Below, in pieces: positions 1 to 4,926 of a stretch of 6,973 nucleotides of DNA (the first letter of the stretch is position 1; every line of letters starts with the position of its first letter). Under the pieces are notes generated by a model. It ran no database searches and was not told where the DNA came from. It saw only the letters and a program-made list of their open reading frames with translations. The translations under genes and the position numbers were made by a program. This stretch comes from Bacillota bacterium. GTDB lineage: Bacteria > Bacillota > Clostridia > Christensenellales > CAG-138. The stretch covers positions 1 to 6,973 of the forward strand of contig JAEXTB010000136.1 of NCBI GenBank assembly GCA_023453725.1. The letters run 5' to 3'.

Positions 1-192
1 GTTTAAAGGGCAGCTTCGCCCTCTAAGCACAAAACGGACAATACGGAGGCGGACATTCAATTCAATTTACAATTAGGAATGAAAAAGTCGAAAAAACCGG
101 TATAATTGGCGGCCAACGGGATATACAGGACGTATAGATTCGGAAAGTTTAGGATTTAGTAAACAATATGGAGAATGTTATTGTTTTTTTCG

Positions 193-206
193 CATTAACG
201 TTAATG
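193..206. promoter_or_regulatory. Perfect 14-bp palindrome, probable LacI-family operator
   Basis: The sequence CATTAACGTTAATG is a perfect palindrome with a central CpG. LacI/GalR proteins typically bind symmetric AT-rich half-sites around a central CG, where the hinge-helix leucine inserts. It covers the predicted start point of the consensus minus-strand promoter, the classic position for repression by blocking initiation. The adjacent LacI-family gene (384-1409) is the obvious candidate regulator. The link is by position and symmetry only: the repeats upstream of lacI itself are not a close match. Confidence 0.75.
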
Positions 207-236
207 TATTATACAACGGCAGAAAAAAATTGTCAA
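201..236 (-). promoter_or_regulatory. Consensus sigma-A promoter reading leftward out of the window
   Basis: On the minus strand a perfect -35 box TTGACA (plus positions 231-236) and a perfect -10 box TATAAT (208-213) are separated by exactly 17 bp (214-230). The predicted start point is near position 201. A fully consensus promoter would be very strong if unrepressed, which fits the palindromic operator lying directly on the start point. It lies about 150 bp beyond the lacI-family stop codon and points the same way as that gene, so the controlled gene should lie left of the window. Confidence 0.85.
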
Positions 237-304
237 GTCCCCTTGTTTTAGAAACATGTATTTCCTTGTAAAAATACAACATAAGAACAGGATTTATACA
301 CAAT

Positions 305-333
305 ATTATACAGGACGCGGTTGCGTTTGAAAA
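305..333 (-). promoter_or_regulatory. Possible second leftward promoter
   Basis: On the minus strand a perfect -10 box TATAAT (plus 305-310) is preceded at 17 bp by TTTTCA (328-333), which matches four of six -35 positions. It lies between the lacI stop codon and the consensus promoter and would read in the same direction, giving tandem promoters. The -35 is poor and AT-rich spacers yield such matches by chance, so this is tentative. Confidence 0.3.
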
Positions 334-383
334 GTACAAAATCGGCTGTAGCGTGTGCGCCGGCAGGTGCAAAAAAAGCTGAT

Positions 384-1409
384 TTATCTGGGACGGACGC
401 TGCTCCTGCCGATCAGTTTTGTCTCAATTGTTTTCTGGTAGTACCCGTCGGTGGGATGATCGCCCTTGATGCGCTTTAATAGAATATGGATTGCCTGGGC
501 CGCCATCTCCGTCTTGCAGTTATCTATGCTTGCAAGGCGCATGGGCAGCGGAAAATTGGATTGTATGTTGTCAAAACCGATCACGGAAAAATCATCGGGA
601 ATCCGGTATCCGTCATTCTGCAGGTATTCCATCAGTACCAGAGCTACAATATCGCTGAATGCAAATATCGCGGTAAACTGTATCCCTTTTTTGATGAGAT
701 CCCCGACAATTTTCTGGCTGCCGTTGCCTTTGATGGGCACCTCGCAAAGAAGCTCTTCCCGGATTGGAATTCCCGCTTCCGTAAGCGCGTCACAATATCC
801 AAGCCTGCGGTTGAGCGCACTGGAATTGTAGGCAGGGCCCTGCACCAGCAAAATGTCCTTATGTCCGTTTTCAATGAGGTATTTTGCTGCCTGGTAGCCG
901 CCCAGCCGGTCGTCCCCCACCACAAAATCCGTCTCCACTTCAAAAGAGCGGCGCGCAAACAGGACAAACGGAACGCCGGATTCTTTTAAAAACAACGTAT
1001 TGCGTTCGGATTTCTGGGCCGGGCAAATCAATATGCCGTCCACATTCCGGTTGAGCGCAGTCTGTATGGCAAGATATTCGGCATCGTCATCCTCAGATGT
1101 ATTGAGCAATATTGTGGAATAGCCGTGCCGCCTTGCGTTTCTTTCCACTTCCTCGGTAATAATGCTGTAAAACAGATTGGAGACGTCTCCAACAATCACC
1201 GCAATGGTATGCGTATACCCCGAACGCAGGCTGGCAGCAATGGTATTGCCCATATAGCCCATCTCGCCTGAAACCTGCTGGATATACTTGCGTGTTTCCT
1301 CGGAGATATCCTGCATGTTCCGAAGCGCGCGCGATACGGTATTGATGCTGAAGCCGGTTTTTAATGCGACGTCTTTGAGCGTGGTGCGGTTCTTTGGTCT
1401 AGGCGGCAT
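384..1409 (-). CDS. LacI/GalR-family transcriptional repressor
   Basis: A 341-residue cytoplasmic regulator of normal family length. Residues 10-31 form the N-terminal helix-turn-helix (TLKDVALKTGFSINTVSRAL), and residues 57-64 form the hinge helix with Leu61 available for minor-groove insertion. From about residue 66 to the end is a periplasmic-binding-protein-like sensor domain, with typical stretches such as TIAVIVGDVSNLFY, NVDGILICPA and DDFSVIGFDN. The family normally binds a sugar or sugar phosphate as inducer; the ligand here cannot be read from sequence. The start is supported by AAGG about 10 nt upstream. The gene diverges from an MtlD-like dehydrogenase and is followed by an operator-controlled promoter pointing left, so it probably controls a carbohydrate locus extending off the left edge. 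Its promoter overlaps an inverted repeat, suggesting autoregulation. The family assignment is secure; the targets are inferred. Confidence 0.96.
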   Translation of the reverse strand: MPPRPKNRTTLKDVALKTGFSINTVSRALRNMQDISEETRKYIQQVSGEMGYMGNTIAASLRSGYTHTIAVIVGDVSNLFYSIITEEVERNARRHGYSTILLNTSEDDDAEYLAIQTALNRNVDGILICPAQKSERNTLFLKESGVPFVLFARRSFEVETDFVVGDDRLGGYQAAKYLIENGHKDILLVQGPAYNSSALNRRLGYCDALTEAGIPIREELLCEVPIKGNGSQKIVGDLIKKGIQFTAIFAFSDIVALVLMEYLQNDGYRIPDDFSVIGFDNIQSNFPLPMRLASIDNCKTEMAAQAIHILLKRIKGDHPTDGYYQKTIETKLIGRSSVRPR

Positions 1410-1429
1410 ACGTACTCTACCTTCGCTGC

Positions 1430-1472
1430 TGATCGTTTGAATTGTAACAACCCGATCTTGTTGAAACGATCA
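1430..1472. promoter_or_regulatory. Inverted repeat TGATCGTTT, possible autoregulatory operator pair
   Basis: TGATCGTTT (1430-1438) recurs as its exact reverse complement AAACGATCA (1464-1472), separated by 25 bp. The centre-to-centre distance is 34 bp, about three helical turns. The right arm overlaps the -10 box of the lacI-family promoter and the left arm lies in its leader, so a bound or bridging dimer would block the gene's own transcription. Each arm contains one CG. Neither arm is individually palindromic, which is atypical for a LacI operator, so the role is inferred. Confidence 0.5.
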
Positions 1473-1497
1473 TAGCACGTTTGTTTTCGCTTGTCTA
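1462..1497 (-). promoter_or_regulatory. Promoter of the lacI-family gene
   Basis: On the minus strand, -35 TAGACA (plus 1492-1497, five of six consensus) lies 17 bp from -10 TATGAT (1469-1474, five of six). The -10 is preceded by TGC, which makes it an extended -10. The predicted start is near 1462, giving a leader of about 50 nt before the ATG at 1409. The -10 overlaps the right arm of an inverted repeat that could be an autoregulatory operator. Confidence 0.75.
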
Positions 1498-1567
1498 ATA
1501 TAATCAAAAGGCACGCGCGGACTCTTTCGTACAAAGCAAAACGCATGTCCCATAAAAGGCGCTTATA

Positions 1568-1597
1568 TTGTCTATGCTCCCATTTTTCGTGTATACT
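1568..1597 (+). promoter_or_regulatory. Probable promoter of the MtlD-family gene
   Basis: TTGTCT (1568-1573, four of six) and TATACT (1592-1597, five of six) are separated by 18 bp, with a predicted start near 1604. This lies about 50 bp upstream of the ATG at 1652. Small inverted repeats follow immediately at 1607-1627. Confidence 0.55.
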
Positions 1598-1606
1598 AAA
1601 GGCTGC

Positions 1607-1627
1607 GGCGGGGTATCCGCCACGGAT
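1607..1627. repeat. Two overlapping short inverted repeats in the mtlD leader
   Basis: GGCGG (1607-1611) pairs with CCGCC (1617-1621). Overlapping it, ATCCG (1615-1619) is mirrored by CGGAT (1623-1627) around CCA. They lie just after the predicted start point of the mtlD-family promoter. They could be an operator or a small leader hairpin; arms of only 5 bp are weak evidence. Confidence 0.3.
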
Positions 1628-1651
1628 CACTGACGATTTGAGGATGAACCA

Positions 1652-2860
1652 ATGAAAGCAATCATGTATGGCGCAGGCAACATCGGGCGCGGTTTTATCG
1701 GCGCGCTGTTCTCACAATCCGGCTATGAAGTGACATTTATTGATGTAGCGGAGGCCGTGATCGCGCAGCTCAACCAGGACGGCGCTTACCCACAGCGTAT
1801 TGTAAGCAGCGAAGGGTTTACGGATGTGCTCATAGAGCATGTAAATGCGATTGACGGCAGGAACGTGGAAGCCGTCGTGAACGCCATTGCCGAAGCCGAT
1901 ATCATGGCAACGGCGGTGGGCGTTAACGTATTGAAGCATGTTGCCCCCCTGATTGCGGCGGGTCTCAAGAAGCGCTTTCTAAATCCGCGCCCGCTCAATA
2001 TTATCATCTGTGAGAACCTGATGGACGCAAACAAGGTGCTCGAAGGCATGCTCAAAGAGCAGATGACCGAACAGGAACAGCGGTTAATGGATACGTATGT
2101 GGGTCTTGTGGAAGCCTCCATAGGCCGCATGGTGCCCATTCAGAAACCCGAAATGCAGGATGGCAACCCATTGCGCGTCTGCGTGGAGAAATACGATTAC
2201 TTGCCTGTAGACAAAGCCGCGTTTGTTGGCGGCATTCCCGCGCTTAAAAATCTCGTGCCGTTTTCCCCGTTTGATTTTTATATCAAGCGCAAGCTGTATA
2301 TCCACAATATGGGCCATGCGACCTGCGCATACCTTGGGCAGCTTTCGGGCGCCACTTATATTTATGAAAGCATTGCCCAGCCTTTGATCCGCCAGGCGGT
2401 GCACAACGCAATGCTCGAAAGCGCGTTTGCCCTTTCCGCCCGGTATGGCGTAAACGCGGGGGATATTTCCATGCACATTGACGATTTAATCACTCGGTTC
2501 CAAAACGCAGCGCTTGGCGATACCTGCGCACGGGTCGGCGCGGACGCAAGGCGGAAGCTATCTCCTGCCGACCGCATGATCGGTTCTTCCAGCCTGTGCT
2601 TACAAGAGCGCGGCGTTCCGGTGTTCATTTGCCTGGGTGCAGGCGCTGCCGTATATGCATTCCTTGCCCAGGAAAATTTGGAGCAGACGGAAAAGAACGC
2701 AAAGAAGGCGTTGCTTGAGGTCAGCGGCTTAGCGAAGGATAGCGCACTTGTGCCGGTGATATCGGAGTTCTATGCGCTTTTCGCCGCCCATACGCCGTTT
2801 GACGCCGTGCTGCGCCGCGCGGATGCATTGCGCGCCCAGCTGCGGGGAGCAATTATCTAA
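1652..2860 (+). CDS. mtlD: Mannitol-1-phosphate 5-dehydrogenase family protein
   Basis: A 402-residue cytoplasmic oxidoreductase, slightly longer than E. coli MtlD (382). The MtlD reaction interconverts mannitol 1-phosphate and fructose 6-phosphate with NAD. The N-terminal Rossmann fold shows GAGNIGRGF (residues 7-15), and Asp31 at the end of the second strand favours NAD over NADP. The C-terminal mannitol-dehydrogenase domain carries the family signature KLYIHNMGH, with the catalytic Lys214 and the conserved Asn219 and His222, followed by FQNAALGDTCARVG and RRKLSPADRMIG, which parallel E. coli FENPYLKDDVERVG and LRKLSAGDRLI. The start at 1652 has GAGG 8 nt upstream. It diverges from a LacI-type regulator, so sugar-responsive control is likely. 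No mannitol PTS gene is visible, so another phosphorylated hexitol or related substrate is possible. The fold and family are firm; the substrate is not. Confidence 0.9.
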   Translation: MKAIMYGAGNIGRGFIGALFSQSGYEVTFIDVAEAVIAQLNQDGAYPQRIVSSEGFTDVLIEHVNAIDGRNVEAVVNAIAEADIMATAVGVNVLKHVAPLIAAGLKKRFLNPRPLNIIICENLMDANKVLEGMLKEQMTEQEQRLMDTYVGLVEASIGRMVPIQKPEMQDGNPLRVCVEKYDYLPVDKAAFVGGIPALKNLVPFSPFDFYIKRKLYIHNMGHATCAYLGQLSGATYIYESIAQPLIRQAVHNAMLESAFALSARYGVNAGDISMHIDDLITRFQNAALGDTCARVGADARRKLSPADRMIGSSSLCLQERGVPVFICLGAGAAVYAFLAQENLEQTEKNAKKALLEVSGLAKDSALVPVISEFYALFAAHTPFDAVLRRADALRAQLRGAII

Positions 2861-2868
2861 TACAAAAG

Positions 2869-2893
2869 GTAAGGGAAAGCATTCGTCCCTTGC
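2869..2893 (+). terminator. Stem-loop after the MtlD-family gene, weak terminator candidate
   Basis: AAGGGA (2871-2876) pairs perfectly with TCCCTT (2886-2891) around a 9-nt loop. A G-U pair and one further pair extend the stem. It begins about 8 nt after the stop codon, where a terminator is expected, but no T-run follows, so it may only be a 3'-end stabilising hairpin. Its right arm overlaps the -35 region of the riboswitch promoter. Confidence 0.35.
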
Positions 2894-2919
2894 ATGGCCG
2901 ATCCTGGCCGTGCTATACT
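2890..2919 (+). promoter_or_regulatory. Extended -10 promoter of the B12 riboswitch operon
   Basis: TATACT (2914-2919) is preceded by TGC (2911-2913), giving an extended -10. A poor -35, TTGCAT (2890-2895), lies 18 bp upstream, and extended -10 promoters tolerate this. The predicted start near 2926 places the aptamer closing helix about 17 nt into the transcript. Confidence 0.65.
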
Positions 2920-2942
2920 GAGTTACAATTCAATACAGAGGA

Positions 2943-3108
2943 TTTCAGGTGCCGAAAGGCCGGAGTTTCCGGCCGGCTTAACAAGGAAGAGGGGTAACTC
3001 CCCCACGATCCCGTCGCTGTAAAGGCGGAGTCTGCATCCAATCGCCACTGGTCAACCGGGAAGGCGGATGCGGGCAAAGATGCCTCGAGTCAGAAGACTT
3101 GCCTGAAA
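2943..3108 (+). ncRNA. Cobalamin (adenosylcobalamin-type) riboswitch aptamer
   Basis: This is a cis-acting mRNA leader that senses B12. The closing helix P1 is directly visible: TTTCAGG (2943-2949) pairs with CCTGAAA (3102-3108). Conserved core elements follow in the expected order: AACAAGGAA, CCCGTCGCTGTAA, GCCACTGG (3044-3051), GGGAAGG (3058-3064), and the B12-box-like AGTCAGAAGAC (3088-3098). The extended peripheral helix around GCCACTGG and GGGAAGG is typical of the long adenosylcobalamin class rather than the short methylcobalamin or hydroxocobalamin variants. It lies directly upstream of DUF4430 and ECF S-component genes, which fits B12-repressed uptake. Identification is secure; the preferred cobalamin form is inferred. 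Confidence 0.95.
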
Positions 3109-3146
3109 ACCGGGTGCAAAGAGCCACGAGGAATTGGCGTTCGTAC

Positions 3147-3186
3147 CAAGCCTTGCCGTATCAACGCGGCAGGCTTGTTCTTCTTT
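3147..3186 (+). terminator. First terminator-like hairpin of the riboswitch expression platform
   Basis: CAAGCCT (3147-3153) pairs with AGGCTTG (3171-3177), and GCCG (3155-3158) pairs with CGGC (3167-3170). This gives an 11-bp GC-rich stem with one bulged T and an 8-nt loop. TTCTTCTTT (3178-3186) follows immediately. It starts about 39 nt after the aptamer closes, the usual place for a Rho-independent riboswitch terminator. GCCTG at 3101-3105, part of the P1 3' strand, can pair with CAGGC at 3170-3174. A ligand-free antiterminator is therefore conceivable, though that pairing is only 5 bp. Confidence 0.7.
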
Positions 3187-3200
3187 GCAGCAGGCGTTTG

Positions 3201-3231
3201 AAATCCCCTTGTATATTACAGGGGGTTTTTT
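3201..3231 (+). terminator. Second hairpin, terminator-like and burying the ribosome binding site
   Basis: AAATCCCCT (3201-3209) pairs with AGGGGGTTT (3220-3228) including one T-G pair, and GTA (3211-3213) pairs with TAC (3217-3219) around a 3-nt loop, with one bulged T. Six Ts (3226-3231) form the tail and the ATG begins at 3234. The only plausible Shine-Dalgarno, AGGGGG (3220-3225, 8 nt before the ATG), lies wholly inside the stem. The element could therefore stop transcription, block translation, or both, under riboswitch control. Confidence 0.7.
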
Positions 3232-3233
3232 AT

Positions 3234-3638
3234 ATGGAGAAAATACGGACAAACAAAAAACTATGGATACTCGCGGCAGTTGTAGTGGTGCTTGTTGCTG
3301 CGTTCCTGCTGGTGTATCACAACTTTGCCGCGAAGCCCGTTACAGGTGCCAAGGAGCTTTCCATATCCATTCTTCATGGCGACGGCAGTGAGAAGGAGCT
3401 TACGCTGCATACGGATGCCGAGTATCTGCGCGGCGCGTTGGAAGAGCAATCCCTCATTTCCGGAACGGAAGGCGATTTTGGCCTGTATGTGCTCACCGTG
3501 GATGGGGAAACTGCGGACGAGAGCAAGCAGCAGTGGTGGATGTTCACCAAAGGCGGTGAGCAGGTCAATACCGGTGTGGATATGACGCCCATACAGAATG
3601 GCGAGGCATATGAAATCACGCTCAAGACCGGCTGGTAA
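3234..3638 (+). CDS. Membrane-anchored DUF4430 (transcobalamin-like) protein
   Basis: A 134-residue protein with a short Lys/Arg-rich N-terminus and one hydrophobic segment at residues 10-29. This is an uncleaved anchor or signal sequence; no lipobox Cys is present. A small exported domain follows at residues 38-134, with the DUF4430 pattern: strand-rich start, GLYVLTVDG, QQWWMFTKGGEQVNTGVD, then NGEAYEITL. DUF4430 resembles the C-terminal domain of transcobalamin, and in Bacillota it often sits beside ECF transporters under B12 control. I infer a surface corrinoid-binding partner that passes substrate to the downstream S component. The start at 3234 is the only in-frame ATG after the riboswitch; the next one upstream lies within the aptamer. 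Its frame overlaps the next gene. Substrate binding is inferred from the family and the riboswitch. Confidence 0.88.
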   Translation: MEKIRTNKKLWILAAVVVVLVAAFLLVYHNFAAKPVTGAKELSISILHGDGSEKELTLHTDAEYLRGALEEQSLISGTEGDFGLYVLTVDGETADESKQQWWMFTKGGEQVNTGVDMTPIQNGEAYEITLKTGW

Positions 3639-4155
3639 TCTCCCTTTTTCGGTTCAAAATATTACCCTCATGGGCGTGCTTGGCGCGCTTTTAATTCTGG
3701 TGCAGGTGGGGCTTGCGGTGCTGCCCAATATAGAGCTGGTATCGCTGCTGATCATCCTATACTCGCTGGTATTCGGCAGGCGCGCGCTGATACCCGTGGC
3801 TGTATTCATACTGGTGGAGGGTCTCATTTACGGCTTCGGGTTGTGGTGGCTCAATTACCTGTATATTTGGCCATTATTGGTCTTGGTTGCGCTGCTCTTA
3901 AAAAAGCAGCGCGGCCGCATTTTCTGGGTCATTGTAAGCGCGGCATATGGACTTTCTTTTGGCGCACTGTGCGCCATACCCTATCTGTTTATCGGCGGAC
4001 TGCCCTCTGCATTTGCTTACTGGGTGCAGGGCATTCCGTTTGACCTGCTACACTGTTTTGGAAACGGGGTCACTGCTTTCCTGCTGTTCAATCCTTTATT
4101 GAAGCTGTTCGAGCGGCTTAACAGCCGCATGTTCGCCGCACAAACCGCGGAATAG
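3598..4155 (+). CDS. ECF transporter S component, probably cobalamin-specific
   Basis: Up to 185 residues, mostly hydrophobic, with about six membrane segments (roughly residues 22-42, 46-60, 62-80, 84-101, 109-132, 147-168) and short basic loops. It resembles ECF substrate-binding subunits, with stretches such as PNIELVSLLIILYSLVFGRRAL and LIYGFGLWWLNYLYIWPLLVL. Segment 1 has a small-xxx-small pattern (Gly26 to Ala30), like the motif by which S components dock on EcfT. It overlaps the DUF4430 gene by 41 bp from ATG 3598, or by 29 bp from ATG 3610. GGCGAGG lies only 3 nt before 3610, so the true start is uncertain and translational coupling is likely. The shared riboswitch points to corrinoid uptake. 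No EcfA or EcfT genes are present, so a shared module elsewhere is needed. Family firm, substrate inferred. Confidence 0.85.
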   Translation: MARHMKSRSRPAGNLPFSVQNITLMGVLGALLILVQVGLAVLPNIELVSLLIILYSLVFGRRALIPVAVFILVEGLIYGFGLWWLNYLYIWPLLVLVALLLKKQRGRIFWVIVSAAYGLSFGALCAIPYLFIGGLPSAFAYWVQGIPFDLLHCFGNGVTAFLLFNPLLKLFERLNSRMFAAQTAE

Positions 4156-4158
4156 GCG

Positions 4159-4704
4159 CTATATCTTGTCATTGAGGAGGACCATGTGGATATGGTCCTC
4201 CCAAACGCCGTTGATCTTCAGATATTTAGGCGAAAGCCCTTCATTGCAAAACCCCAGCTTTTCCACAACGCGCAGCGAAGCCTTGTTTCTAGGCATAATA
4301 TTTGCTTCAATGCGGTGCAGGCCATATTCCTCAAACATGATGGATATGCCCTTTTGCAGGGCTTCGGTCATATAGCCCTTTCCAGTCTCTTTCCCATCGA
4401 GCTTATAACCTAAAAAGCAGGACAAGAACGCGCCGCGGACGATGTTGTTAAAGCCGAACGCGCCTATGGTTCTGTCCTCTTCTCCATTCTTGAAAACCCA
4501 CAGCCGCAGAGAACGTCCGTTTTCCAAATCCGCCTGTTCCTGCGCCAGAAGGTCGCGCTGGTTTTGCAGCGTGTAAAACGCCTCTTCCCGCACAGGCTCC
4601 CATGCTTCCAGAAAGGCCTTGTTACGCTGATAATACTGCAGTGCAAGCTCCGCGTCGGATGGATTGAGTGCTTTTAACACAAGCCGATCGGTTTCATATC
4701 TCAT
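4159..4704 (-). CDS. RimJ/RimL-like GNAT N-acetyltransferase
   Basis: A 181-residue cytoplasmic GNAT protein that transfers an acetyl group from acetyl-CoA to an amine. Targets in this subfamily include ribosomal protein N-termini, but many members have unknown substrates. The N-terminus YETDRLVLKAL (3-13) is typical of the Acetyltransf_3 group. The acetyl-CoA loop is DGKETGKGYMTEAL (103-116), and NKASLRVVEKLGF (140-152) is the conserved C-terminal motif, with Asn140 and Glu148. Length is normal. The start at 4704 has AAAGG about 9 nt upstream. It converges on the S-component gene with 3 bp between stop codons, and its last codons contain a perfect 10-bp inverted repeat. Two terminators separate it from the pyrophosphatase gene, so it is probably its own transcription unit. 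It has no evident link to B12 or sugar use. Confidence 0.93.
   Translation of the reverse strand: MRYETDRLVLKALNPSDAELALQYYQRNKAFLEAWEPVREEAFYTLQNQRDLLAQEQADLENGRSLRLWVFKNGEEDRTIGAFGFNNIVRGAFLSCFLGYKLDGKETGKGYMTEALQKGISIMFEEYGLHRIEANIMPRNKASLRVVEKLGFCNEGLSPKYLKINGVWEDHIHMVLLNDKI
4176..4201. repeat. Perfect 10-bp inverted repeat inside the GNAT 3' end
   Basis: GGAGGACCAT (4176-4185) is exactly mirrored by ATGGTCCTCC (4192-4201) around the 6-nt loop GTGGAT. It encodes roughly residues 166-175 of the acetyltransferase and lies 21 bp past the S-component stop codon, so both convergent mRNAs would carry it. No T-run follows on either strand, so it is not a classical Rho-independent terminator. 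It could be a 3'-end stabilising structure or a pause element. Confidence 0.6.
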
Positions 4705-4742
4705 TGGAGCATACCTTTCCGTACCTTTATTCCGCGCTTACA

Positions 4743-4771
4743 AGCATACCTGCAATTTCGTTTGTTTGCAA
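4743..4771 (-). promoter_or_regulatory. Possible promoter of the GNAT gene
   Basis: On the minus strand TTGCAA (plus 4766-4771, four of six) and TATGCT (4743-4748, four of six) are separated by exactly 17 bp. The predicted start lies about 30 bp upstream of the ATG at 4704. It is the best match in the spacer downstream of the two terminators, but the boxes are only fair. Confidence 0.4.
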
Positions 4772-4805
4772 TCCATCTACCCTTTTGATCGATTGTTGAC
4801 TGCAC

Positions 4806-4837
4806 AAAACGGGGCAGCTAGACTGCCCCGCTTTGTT
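4806..4837. terminator. Bidirectional Rho-independent terminator
   Basis: CGGGGCAG (4810-4817) pairs perfectly with CTGCCCCG (4823-4830) around the loop CTAGA. On the minus strand TTTTGTG follows; on the plus strand CTTTGTT follows. It would stop leftward read-through from the pyrophosphatase before the GNAT gene, and could also act on rightward transcripts. Confidence 0.8.
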
Positions 4838-4926
4838 AACATGCTTGTGCTTTCCTATTTGGCCGCCGCTGCAGCGCTTGATAATTTACGGGTTTTCGGA
4901 AGTTCCCTGTGCCAACTCAAGCAAAC

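Larger units (their letters stand above)
1..383. other. Non-coding left-edge region with a leftward promoter and operator
   Basis: No convincing gene lies here. The only longer open frame (about 64 codons on the minus strand, 372 to 178) runs through the promoter and operator described separately, has no ribosome binding site and resembles no family I know. The part left of the operator (1-190) would be the leader of a minus-strand transcript. Its only start codons there open frames of 5 and 17 codons. The sequence is AT-rich compared with the flanking genes, as expected of a regulatory spacer. The gene served by the leader probably begins beyond position 1. Confidence 0.7.

Noticed and set aside
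101..106. TATAAT on the plus strand as a promoter
   Set aside because: There is no -35 box at suitable spacing, and no plus-strand gene follows before the lacI gene on the opposite strand.
122..136. TATAC/GTATA inverted repeat in the left leader
   Set aside because: Arms of 5 bp in AT-rich DNA are expected by chance, and nothing nearby supports a function.
178..372. 64-codon minus-strand open frame in the left spacer
   Set aside because: It runs through the consensus promoter and the operator, has no ribosome binding site and shows no recognisable protein features.
371..416. Run of seven Ts on the minus strand just past the lacI stop codon, as a terminator
   Set aside because: The only stem I found is CTGAT (379-383) with ATCAG (412-416), five pairs around a 28-nt loop that reaches into the coding region. 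This is too weak to call.
3099..3233. N-terminal extension of the DUF4430 protein from an upstream ATG
   Set aside because: The extra 45 codons lie within the riboswitch B12 box and both expression-platform hairpins. The hydrophobic anchor expected at the N-terminus begins soon after the ATG at 3234.
4838..4926. Possible tRNA or small peptide gene between the two terminators
   Set aside because: No T-loop or acceptor-stem pattern, no open frame with a ribosome binding site, and only a poor GATAAT box with badly spaced upstream sequence.
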